Part shown: piece by piece, positions 1 through 5,837 of the stretch | How positions within the stretch are numbered: the first letter of the stretch is position 1 | How the letters are laid out: each line of letters starts with the position of its first letter | NCBI GenBank assembly: GCA_947380835.1 | Contig: CANCSL010000050.1 | Location: 1-7,657 of the forward strand | Reading direction: 5' to 3' | DNA from: Actinomycetota bacterium | GTDB taxonomy: Bacteria; Actinomycetota; Actinomycetes; Nanopelagicales; Nanopelagicaceae | Length of the DNA: 7,657 nt | Notes under the pieces: generated by a model | What the model was told of the DNA's origin: nothing | The model's database searches: none | The model's input: the letters and a program-made list of their open reading frames with translations, nothing else | Made by a program: the position numbers and the translations under genes

Positions 1-2061
1 CAGATTGCGCGCGCGTTATTAGCCCAGCGCCTCAATGTTGTCACCTATGACAACCACACCACCGGCGAACAGGCTACGCCCGAATATCTGAGTTCATTGA
101 AGTCACTGGACACCATCATTGATTCGGCGCCTTCTGGAATCCTCGGCGAGGCCGACCAACATGTTCGTTTTACGATGGCCCATCCTTACCTGGATCAATT
201 CATTGCGGCTTCCAGGGATGTTGTGGTCCAGTACCAACAGGAGATTGATAAGCAGCTCAATACTGACGCGCATAGCCGAGCCGCAAGTTCGGAAAGAATT
301 CTCTTTTTACTTTATTCATTGATCATTCTTGGCATCATTTTGCTTATTTGGATTGGTATCACTGTGCTACGCAGATACCGACTGGCGCGATTACAGATTG
401 CGCATGACACATTGACGCTCGAACATGCTCAGATCCAACTTGATGAACTCACCCACACTCTTGAAGAAAAGCGCATTGCAGATCAATCCGAGATCGATAG
501 CCGTGAAGCCATGCGCTATGCCTCACGCGCCATTTCCATTTCAATTCGCGAATTCTCCGAGCAGCAAGATATGGCCGAGAATTTCTGCGCCCGGGTTGGT
601 GAAGTCTTCGGTTCAGATTACGTTGGCGTCGAAACTTTTCCTGATGATCGCGTATCCAGAATCCAGAGTTCTTGGGTGGCACCAAGGCGACGTGGCTCGC
701 TAACAAATCTTTACTTAGATCCTGAACATCTTCGGGACACCATATCAACGCTTTGGGCCGAGTCATCTCTGCTCTTTCTCAGTCAAGATGACCTCATCGA
801 GCTACTCGATCCAGCCCGGCAAGCCATCGCCGATCAATTTAGGTTAACTTTGGATCAAAATAATTTTAAGAATATTTTGCTCCTTCCTATTGGTGAGGGA
901 AGCAAGGCTTTTGGTTACGTTTTGGTGGGCACTTCGGAGCAAGGACGTGAATGGGATGAATACTCGCGCCAGACTTTGCAATTCCTTGGTGCACACTTGG
1001 CTTACAGCATCATCGAAAGCGAACTGCTCGCAACTCAACGAGTAGTTGAAGAACTTGAAGCTCTTAACGTCGCCAAGAACGATTTCATTTCCACGGTCAA
1101 TCACGAGCTGCGCACACCACTCACTTCAATTATTGGCTATATCGATCTCTTAAAGGACCTGCCTAAAGAAGATGTCAGTGAACAAGCAGGGGTCTTTTTG
1201 CAGACATTGGATAGAAACGCACTGGCACTTCTCGATTTGGTCGAGAGCATGCTTTCTCTTTCCCGTTTGGATTCTAACGAGACGATTGTGGCCTCCCAAG
1301 AAATCGACCTCTTCAAAATTCTTAAAAATGCCATCTTCGTCCTAGAGCCCACCGCTGCGACCAAGAACATAAAGGTAGATTTCCACGCAAATAGCCCCGA
1401 AGATAAATACCTAGTATCAGGTGATTCTGGGCAGCTCTCCCAAGTCTTCATCAACTTGGTATCCAACGCCATCAAATTCAGCCATGAAAACACTGAAGTG
1501 ATCGTCGAAATATCACGCACAGCGAACGCCAGAGGCGAAGATGTCGTTCGCACCAGCGTCACGGACACCGGAATCGGTATCCCACAGCAGGACATCGATA
1601 ACCTCTTTACTCGGTTTTTCCGGGCTCAGAATGCCGTTGAAGGTCAAGTGCCCGGAACCGGTCTGGGGCTTGCGATCGTCGATCGCATTGTGAAATTCCA
1701 TGGTGGGCAAGTAAGCGTTAAATCCGAACTCGGAAAGGGAACCACGATGACTACAGAGATTCCAACTGTTATGGGCCGAGTCGATGCCCTAGTTGCCGCT
1801 CGCCGTGAAGGTGTTCTGGCGCGAGCGATAACCGCACTGACATCTGCCACCCCTGAAAACCTTTTCAATGTTGCCCACGAGATGGCTGGTGCCATCGGTA
1901 TGTACTCCTTCGAACTAGAAGGCGAAGAGTTACGAGATTTTTCACACTGGGTTCGAAACAACCCCACAGCACCACAAGAAGAGATAGAAACCGAACGCGA
2001 AGCCATTTTGGCCAAGTTGCAGAAACGCTACACACAACTTCAGGGAGAAGGAGCTAAGTAA
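1..2061 (+). CDS. Membrane sensor histidine kinase with GAF domain and C-terminal HPt-like domain (5' end outside window)
   Basis: The reading frame is open from base 1, so the true start lies upstream; the TTG at 97 is only the first start-like codon. Numbering from that TTG, residues before 68 look extracytoplasmic, 68-91 is a membrane helix, 92-140 is a likely coiled coil and 158-312 is GAF-like (recurring hydrophobic strands, LLLPI and FGYVLVG). The HisKA H-box has phosphoacceptor H336 in VNHELRTPL. The ATPase domain shows the N-box (N453, N457), G1 box DTGIGI (D490), F-box LFTRFF and G2 box GTGLGL (520-525). A first membrane helix should lie upstream of the window, giving a standard two-helix sensor. 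Residues about 547-650 form a predicted four-helix tail with an HPt-like H594 in AHEMAGA. The stop abuts the response regulator, its probable partner. Class is certain; the stimulus is unknown. Confidence 0.95.
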   Translation, partial: QIARALLAQRLNVVTYDNHTTGEQATPEYLSSLKSLDTIIDSAPSGILGEADQHVRFTMAHPYLDQFIAASRDVVVQYQQEIDKQLNTDAHSRAASSERILFLLYSLIILGIILLIWIGITVLRRYRLARLQIAHDTLTLEHAQIQLDELTHTLEEKRIADQSEIDSREAMRYASRAISISIREFSEQQDMAENFCARVGEVFGSDYVGVETFPDDRVSRIQSSWVAPRRRGSLTNLYLDPEHLRDTISTLWAESSLLFLSQDDLIELLDPARQAIADQFRLTLDQNNFKNILLLPIGEGSKAFGYVLVGTSEQGREWDEYSRQTLQFLGAHLAYSIIESELLATQRVVEELEALNVAKNDFISTVNHELRTPLTSIIGYIDLLKDLPKEDVSEQAGVFLQTLDRNALALLDLVESMLSLSRLDSNETIVASQEIDLFKILKNAIFVLEPTAATKNIKVDFHANSPEDKYLVSGDSGQLSQVFINLVSNAIKFSHENTEVIVEISRTANARGEDVVRTSVTDTGIGIPQQDIDNLFTRFFRAQNAVEGQVPGTGLGLAIVDRIVKFHGGQVSVKSELGKGTTMTTEIPTVMGRVDALVAARREGVLARAITALTSATPENLFNVAHEMAGAIGMYSFELEGEELRDFSHWVRNNPTAPQEEIETEREAILAKLQKRYTQLQGEGAK
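2043..2053 (+). promoter_or_regulatory. Shine-Dalgarno site for the response regulator
   Basis: The purine run GGGAGAAGGAG lies inside the last codons of the kinase gene and ends 8 nt before the ATG at 2062. It supports that ATG over the in-frame ATG at 2074. Because the kinase stop occupies 2059-2061, translation of the two genes is probably coupled. Confidence 0.8.
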
Positions 2062-2754
2062 ATGCAAAATGCAATGATCCTCATAGTGGATGACAATGAA
2101 GATGTACGCCAATTTGTGCGTGCCAGTCTGGAGCAAGAGGGGTTTCAAGTATCAGAAGCAGTAGATGGACAATCTGCGCTAGAAGTATTTGAAGACCTCA
2201 AGCCTGCAGTTGTCATTCTGGACCTAACAATGGGTCAACCAGATGGTTTTGAAGTGTGCCGCGAGATCCGCAAGGTATCAAACGTCCCCATCATCATGTT
2301 GACCGTTCGCAGCGAAGAGGTAGATGAGGCCATGTGCCTAGCCGCAGGTGCCGATGATTACATCACCAAACCAGTCTCTGCCCGAATCTTGGCTCTTCGC
2401 GTCACTGCACAACTTCGTCGTGCCAACCCAGCGCTTAAAGAGAGCCGCGAGCGCCTTACCTTCGGCCCAATGGAGCTCAATCTTGAATCCCGAGAACTTC
2501 AAATCGGCGAATCAAGCGTCTCGCTTACGCGTACCGAGTTTGATTTCCTCAGACTGTTGATGGAACAACCAAAGCGCGTGTTTACCCGCGAGCAGATTAT
2601 TGAAGCCATCGGCGGATCCCAATACTTCGGCAGTGACCATTTGTTGGATACACACGCCTCGCGCCTGCGCATCAAAATTCGTTCTGCCGGTGGGCCTAAT
2701 GTGATCTCTGCAGTTCGCAGCGTGGGGTACCGCCTCTCAGCAACGGCGGCATAA
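2062..2754 (+). CDS. OmpR/PhoB-family DNA-binding response regulator
   Basis: The 230-residue protein has the usual two-domain layout and length. The receiver domain (about 4-120) shows the acidic pair D10/D11, phosphoacceptor D54 in VVILDLTM, switch residues T81 and Y100, and invariant K103 followed by P104. A glycine (G58) sits where a proline is most common in the loop after the phosphorylated aspartate. Residues about 132-228 are a PhoB-type winged helix, recognisable from LTRTEFDFLRLL, the recognition-helix stretch DTHASRLRIKI and the wing ending SVGYRL. It should receive phosphate from the upstream kinase and control transcription in the cytoplasm. The gene starts at the base after the kinase stop, so the two form one translational unit. 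Target genes are unknown; the cluster itself and the two membrane-protein genes downstream are natural candidates. Confidence 0.96.
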   Translation: MQNAMILIVDDNEDVRQFVRASLEQEGFQVSEAVDGQSALEVFEDLKPAVVILDLTMGQPDGFEVCREIRKVSNVPIIMLTVRSEEVDEAMCLAAGADDYITKPVSARILALRVTAQLRRANPALKESRERLTFGPMELNLESRELQIGESSVSLTRTEFDFLRLLMEQPKRVFTREQIIEAIGGSQYFGSDHLLDTHASRLRIKIRSAGGPNVISAVRSVGYRLSATAA

Positions 2755-2760
2755 GAAACT

Positions 2761-2780
2761 CTCACTTAAGTTAATGTGAG
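2761..2780. repeat. Imperfect dyad CTCAC-N10-GTGAG before the VTT-like gene
   Basis: The 5-bp arms CTCAC (2761-2765) and GTGAG (2776-2780) flank TTAAGTTAAT, itself nearly palindromic. As DNA it looks like a possible operator; as RNA it would be a weak hairpin covering the start region of the membrane-protein gene. It is short enough to be chance, and there is no T-run to make it a terminator. Confidence 0.3.
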
Positions 2781-2784
2781 CTTT

Positions 2785-3369
2785 ATGCAGCAGTACTTTT
2801 TATTGGCAGCGCTGGTCTTTGCTGTCAATTTGATGCCTGCATTTGCTCCGCCTACTTGGATGGTGCTGGTTCTTTACCGACTGAATTCACATCTCCATAC
2901 GGTTCCACTTGTTTTGGTCGGAGCGCTAGCCGCGGCATCCGGGAGGTATGTACTCGCTTTGGGAACGAGACGTTTTCGCTCCATGATTCCGAAGAAGGCG
3001 CTCACTAACTTGGAGAGCGCCGGATCATTTTTCACTCGAAATAAGACTTCAGCGGTAACAGCATTCGTTCTCTTTATTTTTTCCCCTCTGCCTTCAGCCC
3101 AGCTCTTTGAAGCAGCCGGATTAATTGGGACCAAGTTGATTCCGCTCACCCTGGCATTTTTTGTCGGCAGGTTAGGTAGTTACTCCATCTATGTAGCCGG
3201 CGCTTCACAACTGCAAAATCGCAATATCGGGCAGGTATTTACCGAAGGCTTCGCATCCCCGTGGGGCATTGCGGTGCAACTTATTTCGTTGGCTGGTATT
3301 TATTTACTGACTCGCGTGAATTGGAATAGATTCCTTCCCAAAGGTCAGCAATCAAAGGGAGAGTCGTGA
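2785..3369 (+). CDS. Polytopic membrane protein, VTT/DedA-like (probable)
   Basis: This is a hydrophobic protein of about 194 residues with roughly five membrane-embedded segments, near 5-31, 38-60, 88-108, 118-139 and 158-178. A basic, amphipathic loop lies at 61-87. The first segment carries LMPAFAPPTW, and the third runs into FSPLPSAQLFEAAGLIG, a proline-rich re-entrant-like stretch followed by an AG-LxG turn of the kind seen in VTT (DedA/SNARE-associated) proteins. That group includes undecaprenyl-phosphate and phospholipid translocases, but the match here is by eye and the substrate is unknown. An ATG at 2785 is preferred, with GAG 4 nt upstream; a GTG at 2776 would add three residues. 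The gene lies about 30 nt after the response regulator and overlaps the methyltransferase by 4 nt, so it is probably in the same operon. Confidence 0.7.
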   Translation: MQQYFLLAALVFAVNLMPAFAPPTWMVLVLYRLNSHLHTVPLVLVGALAAASGRYVLALGTRRFRSMIPKKALTNLESAGSFFTRNKTSAVTAFVLFIFSPLPSAQLFEAAGLIGTKLIPLTLAFFVGRLGSYSIYVAGASQLQNRNIGQVFTEGFASPWGIAVQLISLAGIYLLTRVNWNRFLPKGQQSKGES

Positions 3370-3824
3370 AAGGTTCTATCAAAGGCTACGGATACGTCAC
3401 CCTGCAATTTTTCATTTTGGGTCTGATCTTCTTCTCGCGGGCTGCCACTAAGGCGCCAGTTGGCACGCTCTTTCTTGGAGAAGTGCTTCTCCTGCTCGGC
3501 CTCATCATCCTCGTTGTTGCTGGCATCACGCTTCGATCTGCTCTCACTGCGGTCCCTGAGCCCAAAGCAGATGCCCCATTCATAACGACGGGTATCTACA
3601 AGCGCGTACGACATCCGATGTATTTAGGCTTGATTTTGCTGGCCACAGGAATTTCATGCATCCGCTGGTCGGCTTTTGCTGCATATGAGACCGTGGTACT
3701 TACCCTTGTCTTGATCTCAAAATATCGCTACGAAGACGGTTTGCTACTGGCTAAGTGGCCAGAAGCAATTAGTTACCAAGTCCGCGTTGGTGCGCTCCTA
3801 CCTATCTTTGCAAAAGAAAAGTAG
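3366..3824 (+). CDS. Isoprenylcysteine carboxyl/phospholipid methyltransferase-family membrane protein
   Basis: This 152-residue integral membrane protein has hydrophobic segments near 10-25, 37-57, 85-98 and 105-118. The family signature TGIYKRVRHPMYLG (75-88) is present, with the conserved G76, Y78, R82, H83, P84 and Y86 that form the S-adenosylmethionine site in the ICMT/PEMT superfamily. A second conserved region follows (K119, R121, E123, D124), ending YQVRVGALLPIF. The family transfers a methyl group from S-adenosylmethionine to lipid-like substrates; bacterial members rarely have a known acceptor, and prenylated proteins are unlikely here. The start is GTG, sharing the sequence GTGA with the stop of the preceding gene. 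The purine run AAAGGGAGAG at 3354-3363 supplies the ribosome-binding site. The overlap implies translational coupling with the VTT-like protein. Confidence 0.88.
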   Translation: MKGSIKGYGYVTLQFFILGLIFFSRAATKAPVGTLFLGEVLLLLGLIILVVAGITLRSALTAVPEPKADAPFITTGIYKRVRHPMYLGLILLATGISCIRWSAFAAYETVVLTLVLISKYRYEDGLLLAKWPEAISYQVRVGALLPIFAKEK

Positions 3825-3827
3825 CGG

Positions 3828-4979
3828 CTAACCAATCCAACTTCCCCGACCAGAGCACAGGTCAAATCCCACAGCGCAACTGTTGGCATCTCCACCTGTG
3901 ACGATATCTCTGAAGTTATAGGTACTGGAATAAAGTCGTTTGGCATTTACGGTTTGGCCAGTAACTGCAGCACGTGCTGCAATCGCAGGAGCAGAGACGC
4001 TGGTGCCTCCGACTTGATACCAACCAAAAGTTCCGCCCTTAACAAACGGTGTGCTGTCGTAAATTGCTACGCCAGAGAATGGATCAGCATTAAATGAGAC
4101 ATCCGGGGTTGAACGCTTACCTTTACAAGAGTATCCGGGGGTGTTTGCTTGATATGAGGATGCGCTTTCGAAAGCAGAACAGCCACCACCACCAAAGGAC
4201 CAACCGGTTTCTGAGGTAAAGACACTATTGGTGAAATGAAGTGATGTACCACCGACTGCTATCACGCCAGGTGCGGTAGCTGGATAAGTTGGAATTAACC
4301 CAGAATCACCGGCAGAGGCAAAGAAAGAAACTCCATCTTCAGAAAAATAGGAATTAAATTTTCCTTGACCACGGAATTCATCGGTGCCCCAACTCATCGA
4401 GACATAATCTGCATGACCTTTTGCATAATCAACAGCGCTCATAAGACTGGACAAGGTGTCACTCTGTGCTTCTATGAGAAGAATTTTTGCGCCCGGCGCA
4501 ATGGCATGCGCCCATTGCGTGTCCAAGCTGGCTTCTACTGCCCAACTGGTATCAACCTGCGGCAGTCGCCGGCTATCGCTGCTGCCGACCTTCTTAAAAC
4601 ATCCATTTGCAGTTGTGCATAAAGGTAATCCGTATTGAGATGAAAATACATTGAGATCGTTTTCAACTGTGGGCGCGTCGAAGGCCACAACAATCGCAAT
4701 AGTTTTGCCAGCGCCGGCGGTTGGAGAAGTTGGATAGTTGTAGATGGCCTTAATGCGATCAGGTCCTAACCCGACCGGTGCATTGGTTACCAACGGAACA
4801 AGATTCAGCCCAGTAACGAGCGTTGCGTGGCAGTTAGATTTTTCAGTGCCTTGTGTAGGCGCGCACGCAGCTCGTTCACTTTCACCACTGTGGTCATCGC
4901 CAAAGGAAGAGACCATGGTTGCCGAAGTTATTGCCGCTACTAAAACTGATAAACCGATGATGAGGGGGGAACGTCTCAC
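3828..4979 (-). CDS. Secreted S53-family (sedolisin) serine-carboxyl protease without long propeptide
   Basis: The 383-residue protein starts with a signal peptide (R2, R3, hydrophobic core about 6-20, cleavage near 20-26). The catalytic set matches sedolisins: E149 and D153 in the ExxxD helix, oxyanion D225 in ASAGDSG and nucleophile S327 in GGTSVSAP. The C-terminus FRDIVTGGD followed by GFDLCSGRGSW (358-381) matches the family calcium site. Known members are acid-active endopeptidases with a propeptide of about 150-200 residues; here only about 45 residues separate the signal from the catalytic core near 70. Eight cysteines (39, 50, 121, 127, 267, 285, 368, 375) fall in neighbouring pairs, suggesting disulfides in an exported protein. 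The GTG start has an in-frame TAG upstream and a good ribosome-binding site, so the short N-terminus is not a mis-call. It likely digests external protein outside the cell. Confidence 0.93.
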   Translation of the reverse strand: MRRSPLIIGLSVLVAAITSATMVSSFGDDHSGESERAACAPTQGTEKSNCHATLVTGLNLVPLVTNAPVGLGPDRIKAIYNYPTSPTAGAGKTIAIVVAFDAPTVENDLNVFSSQYGLPLCTTANGCFKKVGSSDSRRLPQVDTSWAVEASLDTQWAHAIAPGAKILLIEAQSDTLSSLMSAVDYAKGHADYVSMSWGTDEFRGQGKFNSYFSEDGVSFFASAGDSGLIPTYPATAPGVIAVGGTSLHFTNSVFTSETGWSFGGGGCSAFESASSYQANTPGYSCKGKRSTPDVSFNADPFSGVAIYDSTPFVKGGTFGWYQVGGTSVSAPAIAARAAVTGQTVNAKRLYSSTYNFRDIVTGGDANSCAVGFDLCSGRGSWIG

Positions 4980-5095
4980 ATCAACTCCATTCGCTAGGTG
5001 CTAAGCGTAAGTTGTAATATTTGGTTATTGGGAAGAATTAGAAACTCACTAGGGAAATGTGATGAAACTGCGAACTTCAACTACTGTAAATCCAT
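4980..5095. promoter_or_regulatory. Divergent intergenic region between protease and zinc-ribbon gene
   Basis: This 116-nt A/T-rich gap must hold the minus-strand promoter of the protease and probably a plus-strand promoter for the zinc-ribbon gene. Weak -10-like hexamers can be picked out: TATTAC on the minus strand (5019 to 5014) and TACTGT on the plus strand (5083-5088), the latter 7 nt before the ATG at 5096, as expected for a leaderless message. No convincing -35 boxes are visible at the right spacing, so exact promoters remain inference. A 14-codon ORF also lies here. Confidence 0.35.
4985..4988 (-). promoter_or_regulatory. Shine-Dalgarno GGAG for the S53 protease
   Basis: On the minus strand GGAG lies 5 nt upstream of the GTG start at 4979. 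Together with the in-frame TAG a few codons further upstream, it fixes the start and shows that no propeptide-coding sequence is missing at this end. Confidence 0.6.
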
Positions 5096-5106
5096 ATGTT
5101 CACTAA
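5062..5106 (+). CDS. Possible 14-codon leader ORF overlapping the zinc-ribbon gene start
   Basis: An ATG at 5062, preceded 7 nt upstream by AGGG (5051-5054), opens a frame encoding MKLRTSTTVNPYVH and ending at TAA 5104-5106. The stop lies 8-10 nt inside the zinc-ribbon gene, whose own ATG (5096) has no ribosome-binding site. Ribosomes ending here could reinitiate on the nearby ATG, so this may be a coupling leader. No attenuation-like run of identical codons is evident apart from three threonine codons. It may equally be chance; a frame this short carries little evidence by itself. Confidence 0.25.
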   Translation: MKLRTSTTVNPYVH

Positions 5107-5755
5107 GAAAGCACCACCTTGGCGATGCAAGGCTTGTAGACATCCGGTCCAATTGGATACCTACTACTGCAAGAAATGTGGTGCGCTCGTTTCTGTTGAA
5201 CTAGCACCTGATGCTCGCGAGATCGACACATCCTTAAAAACTAAGTTGCGACGCATTTGGTACGCGCGCGCAGTAGCAAAAATTACTTGGGCTTTAATTA
5301 TTGTGGTGGCCGTTGCCAGCGCTTCATACTTTTTCAACACCATTCGTATCGCTCGAATAGATAACCATTCCAGTGCAATATTTAAGATGAAGGTTGATGC
5401 ACCTAGCGCACCGCTCTCATGCAATGGCACCGTCTGCCAGGCCACGGTTGAAATCATCAACAAGACAAAGTCTGCCCAAGTTCTGCAAGGAGTTCCGTAC
5501 TTCAAGCTCGACAACGGAAAGCTGTACGGCCCCATCAATCTTGCCAAAAGCGCGGGTCGTCTCTACTTCGCCGACAAATATTGCAATCAGAAATTTGACC
5601 TTTCATTCGCAGCAAGTGAATCCCAAAAATTTCTAGGTATTTGTACTGAGAATCTGCCTAGAACTGGATTCATCAAAGGTATCCAAATCCGTGACGGTCA
5701 AGGCAAGGTTGTGCTCTCGGCCGACCTCCAGGTGGCCGTCCCGCAAAAATATTAG
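5096..5755 (+). CDS. Zinc-ribbon, single-pass membrane protein with exported cysteine-containing domain (unknown function)
   Basis: I do not recognise a named family for this 219-residue protein. The N-terminus has a rubredoxin-like zinc ribbon with C11-x2-C14 and C25-x2-C28, as in the small zinc-ribbon heads of many bacterial membrane proteins. A basic stretch (48-63, KTKLRRIWYARAVAK) precedes one membrane helix at about 64-81, so the ribbon should be cytoplasmic by the positive-inside rule. Residues 82-219 would be outside, with four cysteines (109, 114, 163, 183) that could form two disulfides and an alternating hydrophobic pattern suggesting a beta-rich fold, ending VVLSADLQVAVP. An in-frame TAA just upstream makes ATG 5096 the first usable start, yet no ribosome-binding site precedes it. 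It stands alone between a divergent protease and korA, so context gives no firm role. Confidence 0.85.
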   Translation: MFTKKAPPWRCKACRHPVQLDTYYCKKCGALVSVELAPDAREIDTSLKTKLRRIWYARAVAKITWALIIVVAVASASYFFNTIRIARIDNHSSAIFKMKVDAPSAPLSCNGTVCQATVEIINKTKSAQVLQGVPYFKLDNGKLYGPINLAKSAGRLYFADKYCNQKFDLSFAASESQKFLGICTENLPRTGFIKGIQIRDGQGKVVLSADLQVAVPQKY

Positions 5756-5777
5756 GTAGCACTCAAACAGATCCAAA

Positions 5778-5814
5778 TGTGAGGAAAAAGACGCAATATC
5801 CCTTACTCCTCACA
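5778..5814. repeat. 8-bp perfect inverted repeat upstream of korA
   Basis: TGTGAGGA (5778-5785) and TCCTCACA (5807-5814) are exact reverse complements separated by 21 nt, in the 82-nt gap between the zinc-ribbon gene and korA. As RNA this is an 8-bp stem with a long loop; as DNA the half-sites are 29 bp apart centre to centre. No T-run follows the right arm, so an intrinsic terminator is unlikely. A regulator-binding site or a leader structure for korA is possible. No clear -10/-35 pair was identified in the gap. Confidence 0.45.
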
Positions 5815-5823
5815 GCAGAAAGT

Positions 5824-5830
5824 GGCAGGA
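5824..5830 (+). promoter_or_regulatory. Shine-Dalgarno-like GGCAGGA for korA
   Basis: The purine-rich stretch lies 7 nt before the GTG at 5838 and supports that codon as the korA start. The frame remains open further upstream, so this site and homology to the family N-terminus decide the start. Confidence 0.55.
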
Positions 5831-5837
5831 TACTTTT

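Noticed and set aside
97..99. TTG as the start of the histidine kinase
   Set aside because: The same frame is open to base 1 with protein-like sequence, no ribosome-binding site precedes the TTG, and a start here would leave a sensor region without its first membrane helix.
1137..1595. Minus-strand frame of 152 codons inside the kinase gene
   Set aside because: It lies opposite the conserved catalytic core, its translation is serine- and arginine-rich without any domain, and it is explained by codon bias of the real gene.
4242..4253. First GGTS motif of the protease (residues 243-246) as the catalytic serine
   Set aside because: It lacks the following SAP context. The GGTSVSAP at 324-331 is the family nucleophile motif at the expected distance from the C-terminus.
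3828..4979. Subtilisin (S8) assignment for the protease
   Set aside because: The S8 Asp and His motifs are absent, whereas the ExxxD pair, GDSG aspartate and C-terminal calcium-site motif fit S53.
4998..5204. Plus-strand frame of 68 codons entering the zinc-ribbon gene in another frame
   Set aside because: It overlaps the real gene out of frame, has no ribosome-binding site and gives no recognisable protein.
5164..5547. Minus-strand frame of 127 codons inside the zinc-ribbon gene
   Set aside because: The plus frame has a zinc ribbon and a membrane helix. The minus frame shows no recognisable motif and has no separate support.
5778..5814. Intrinsic terminator for the zinc-ribbon gene
   Set aside because: The stem is only 8 bp with a 21-nt loop, and no T-run follows the right arm.
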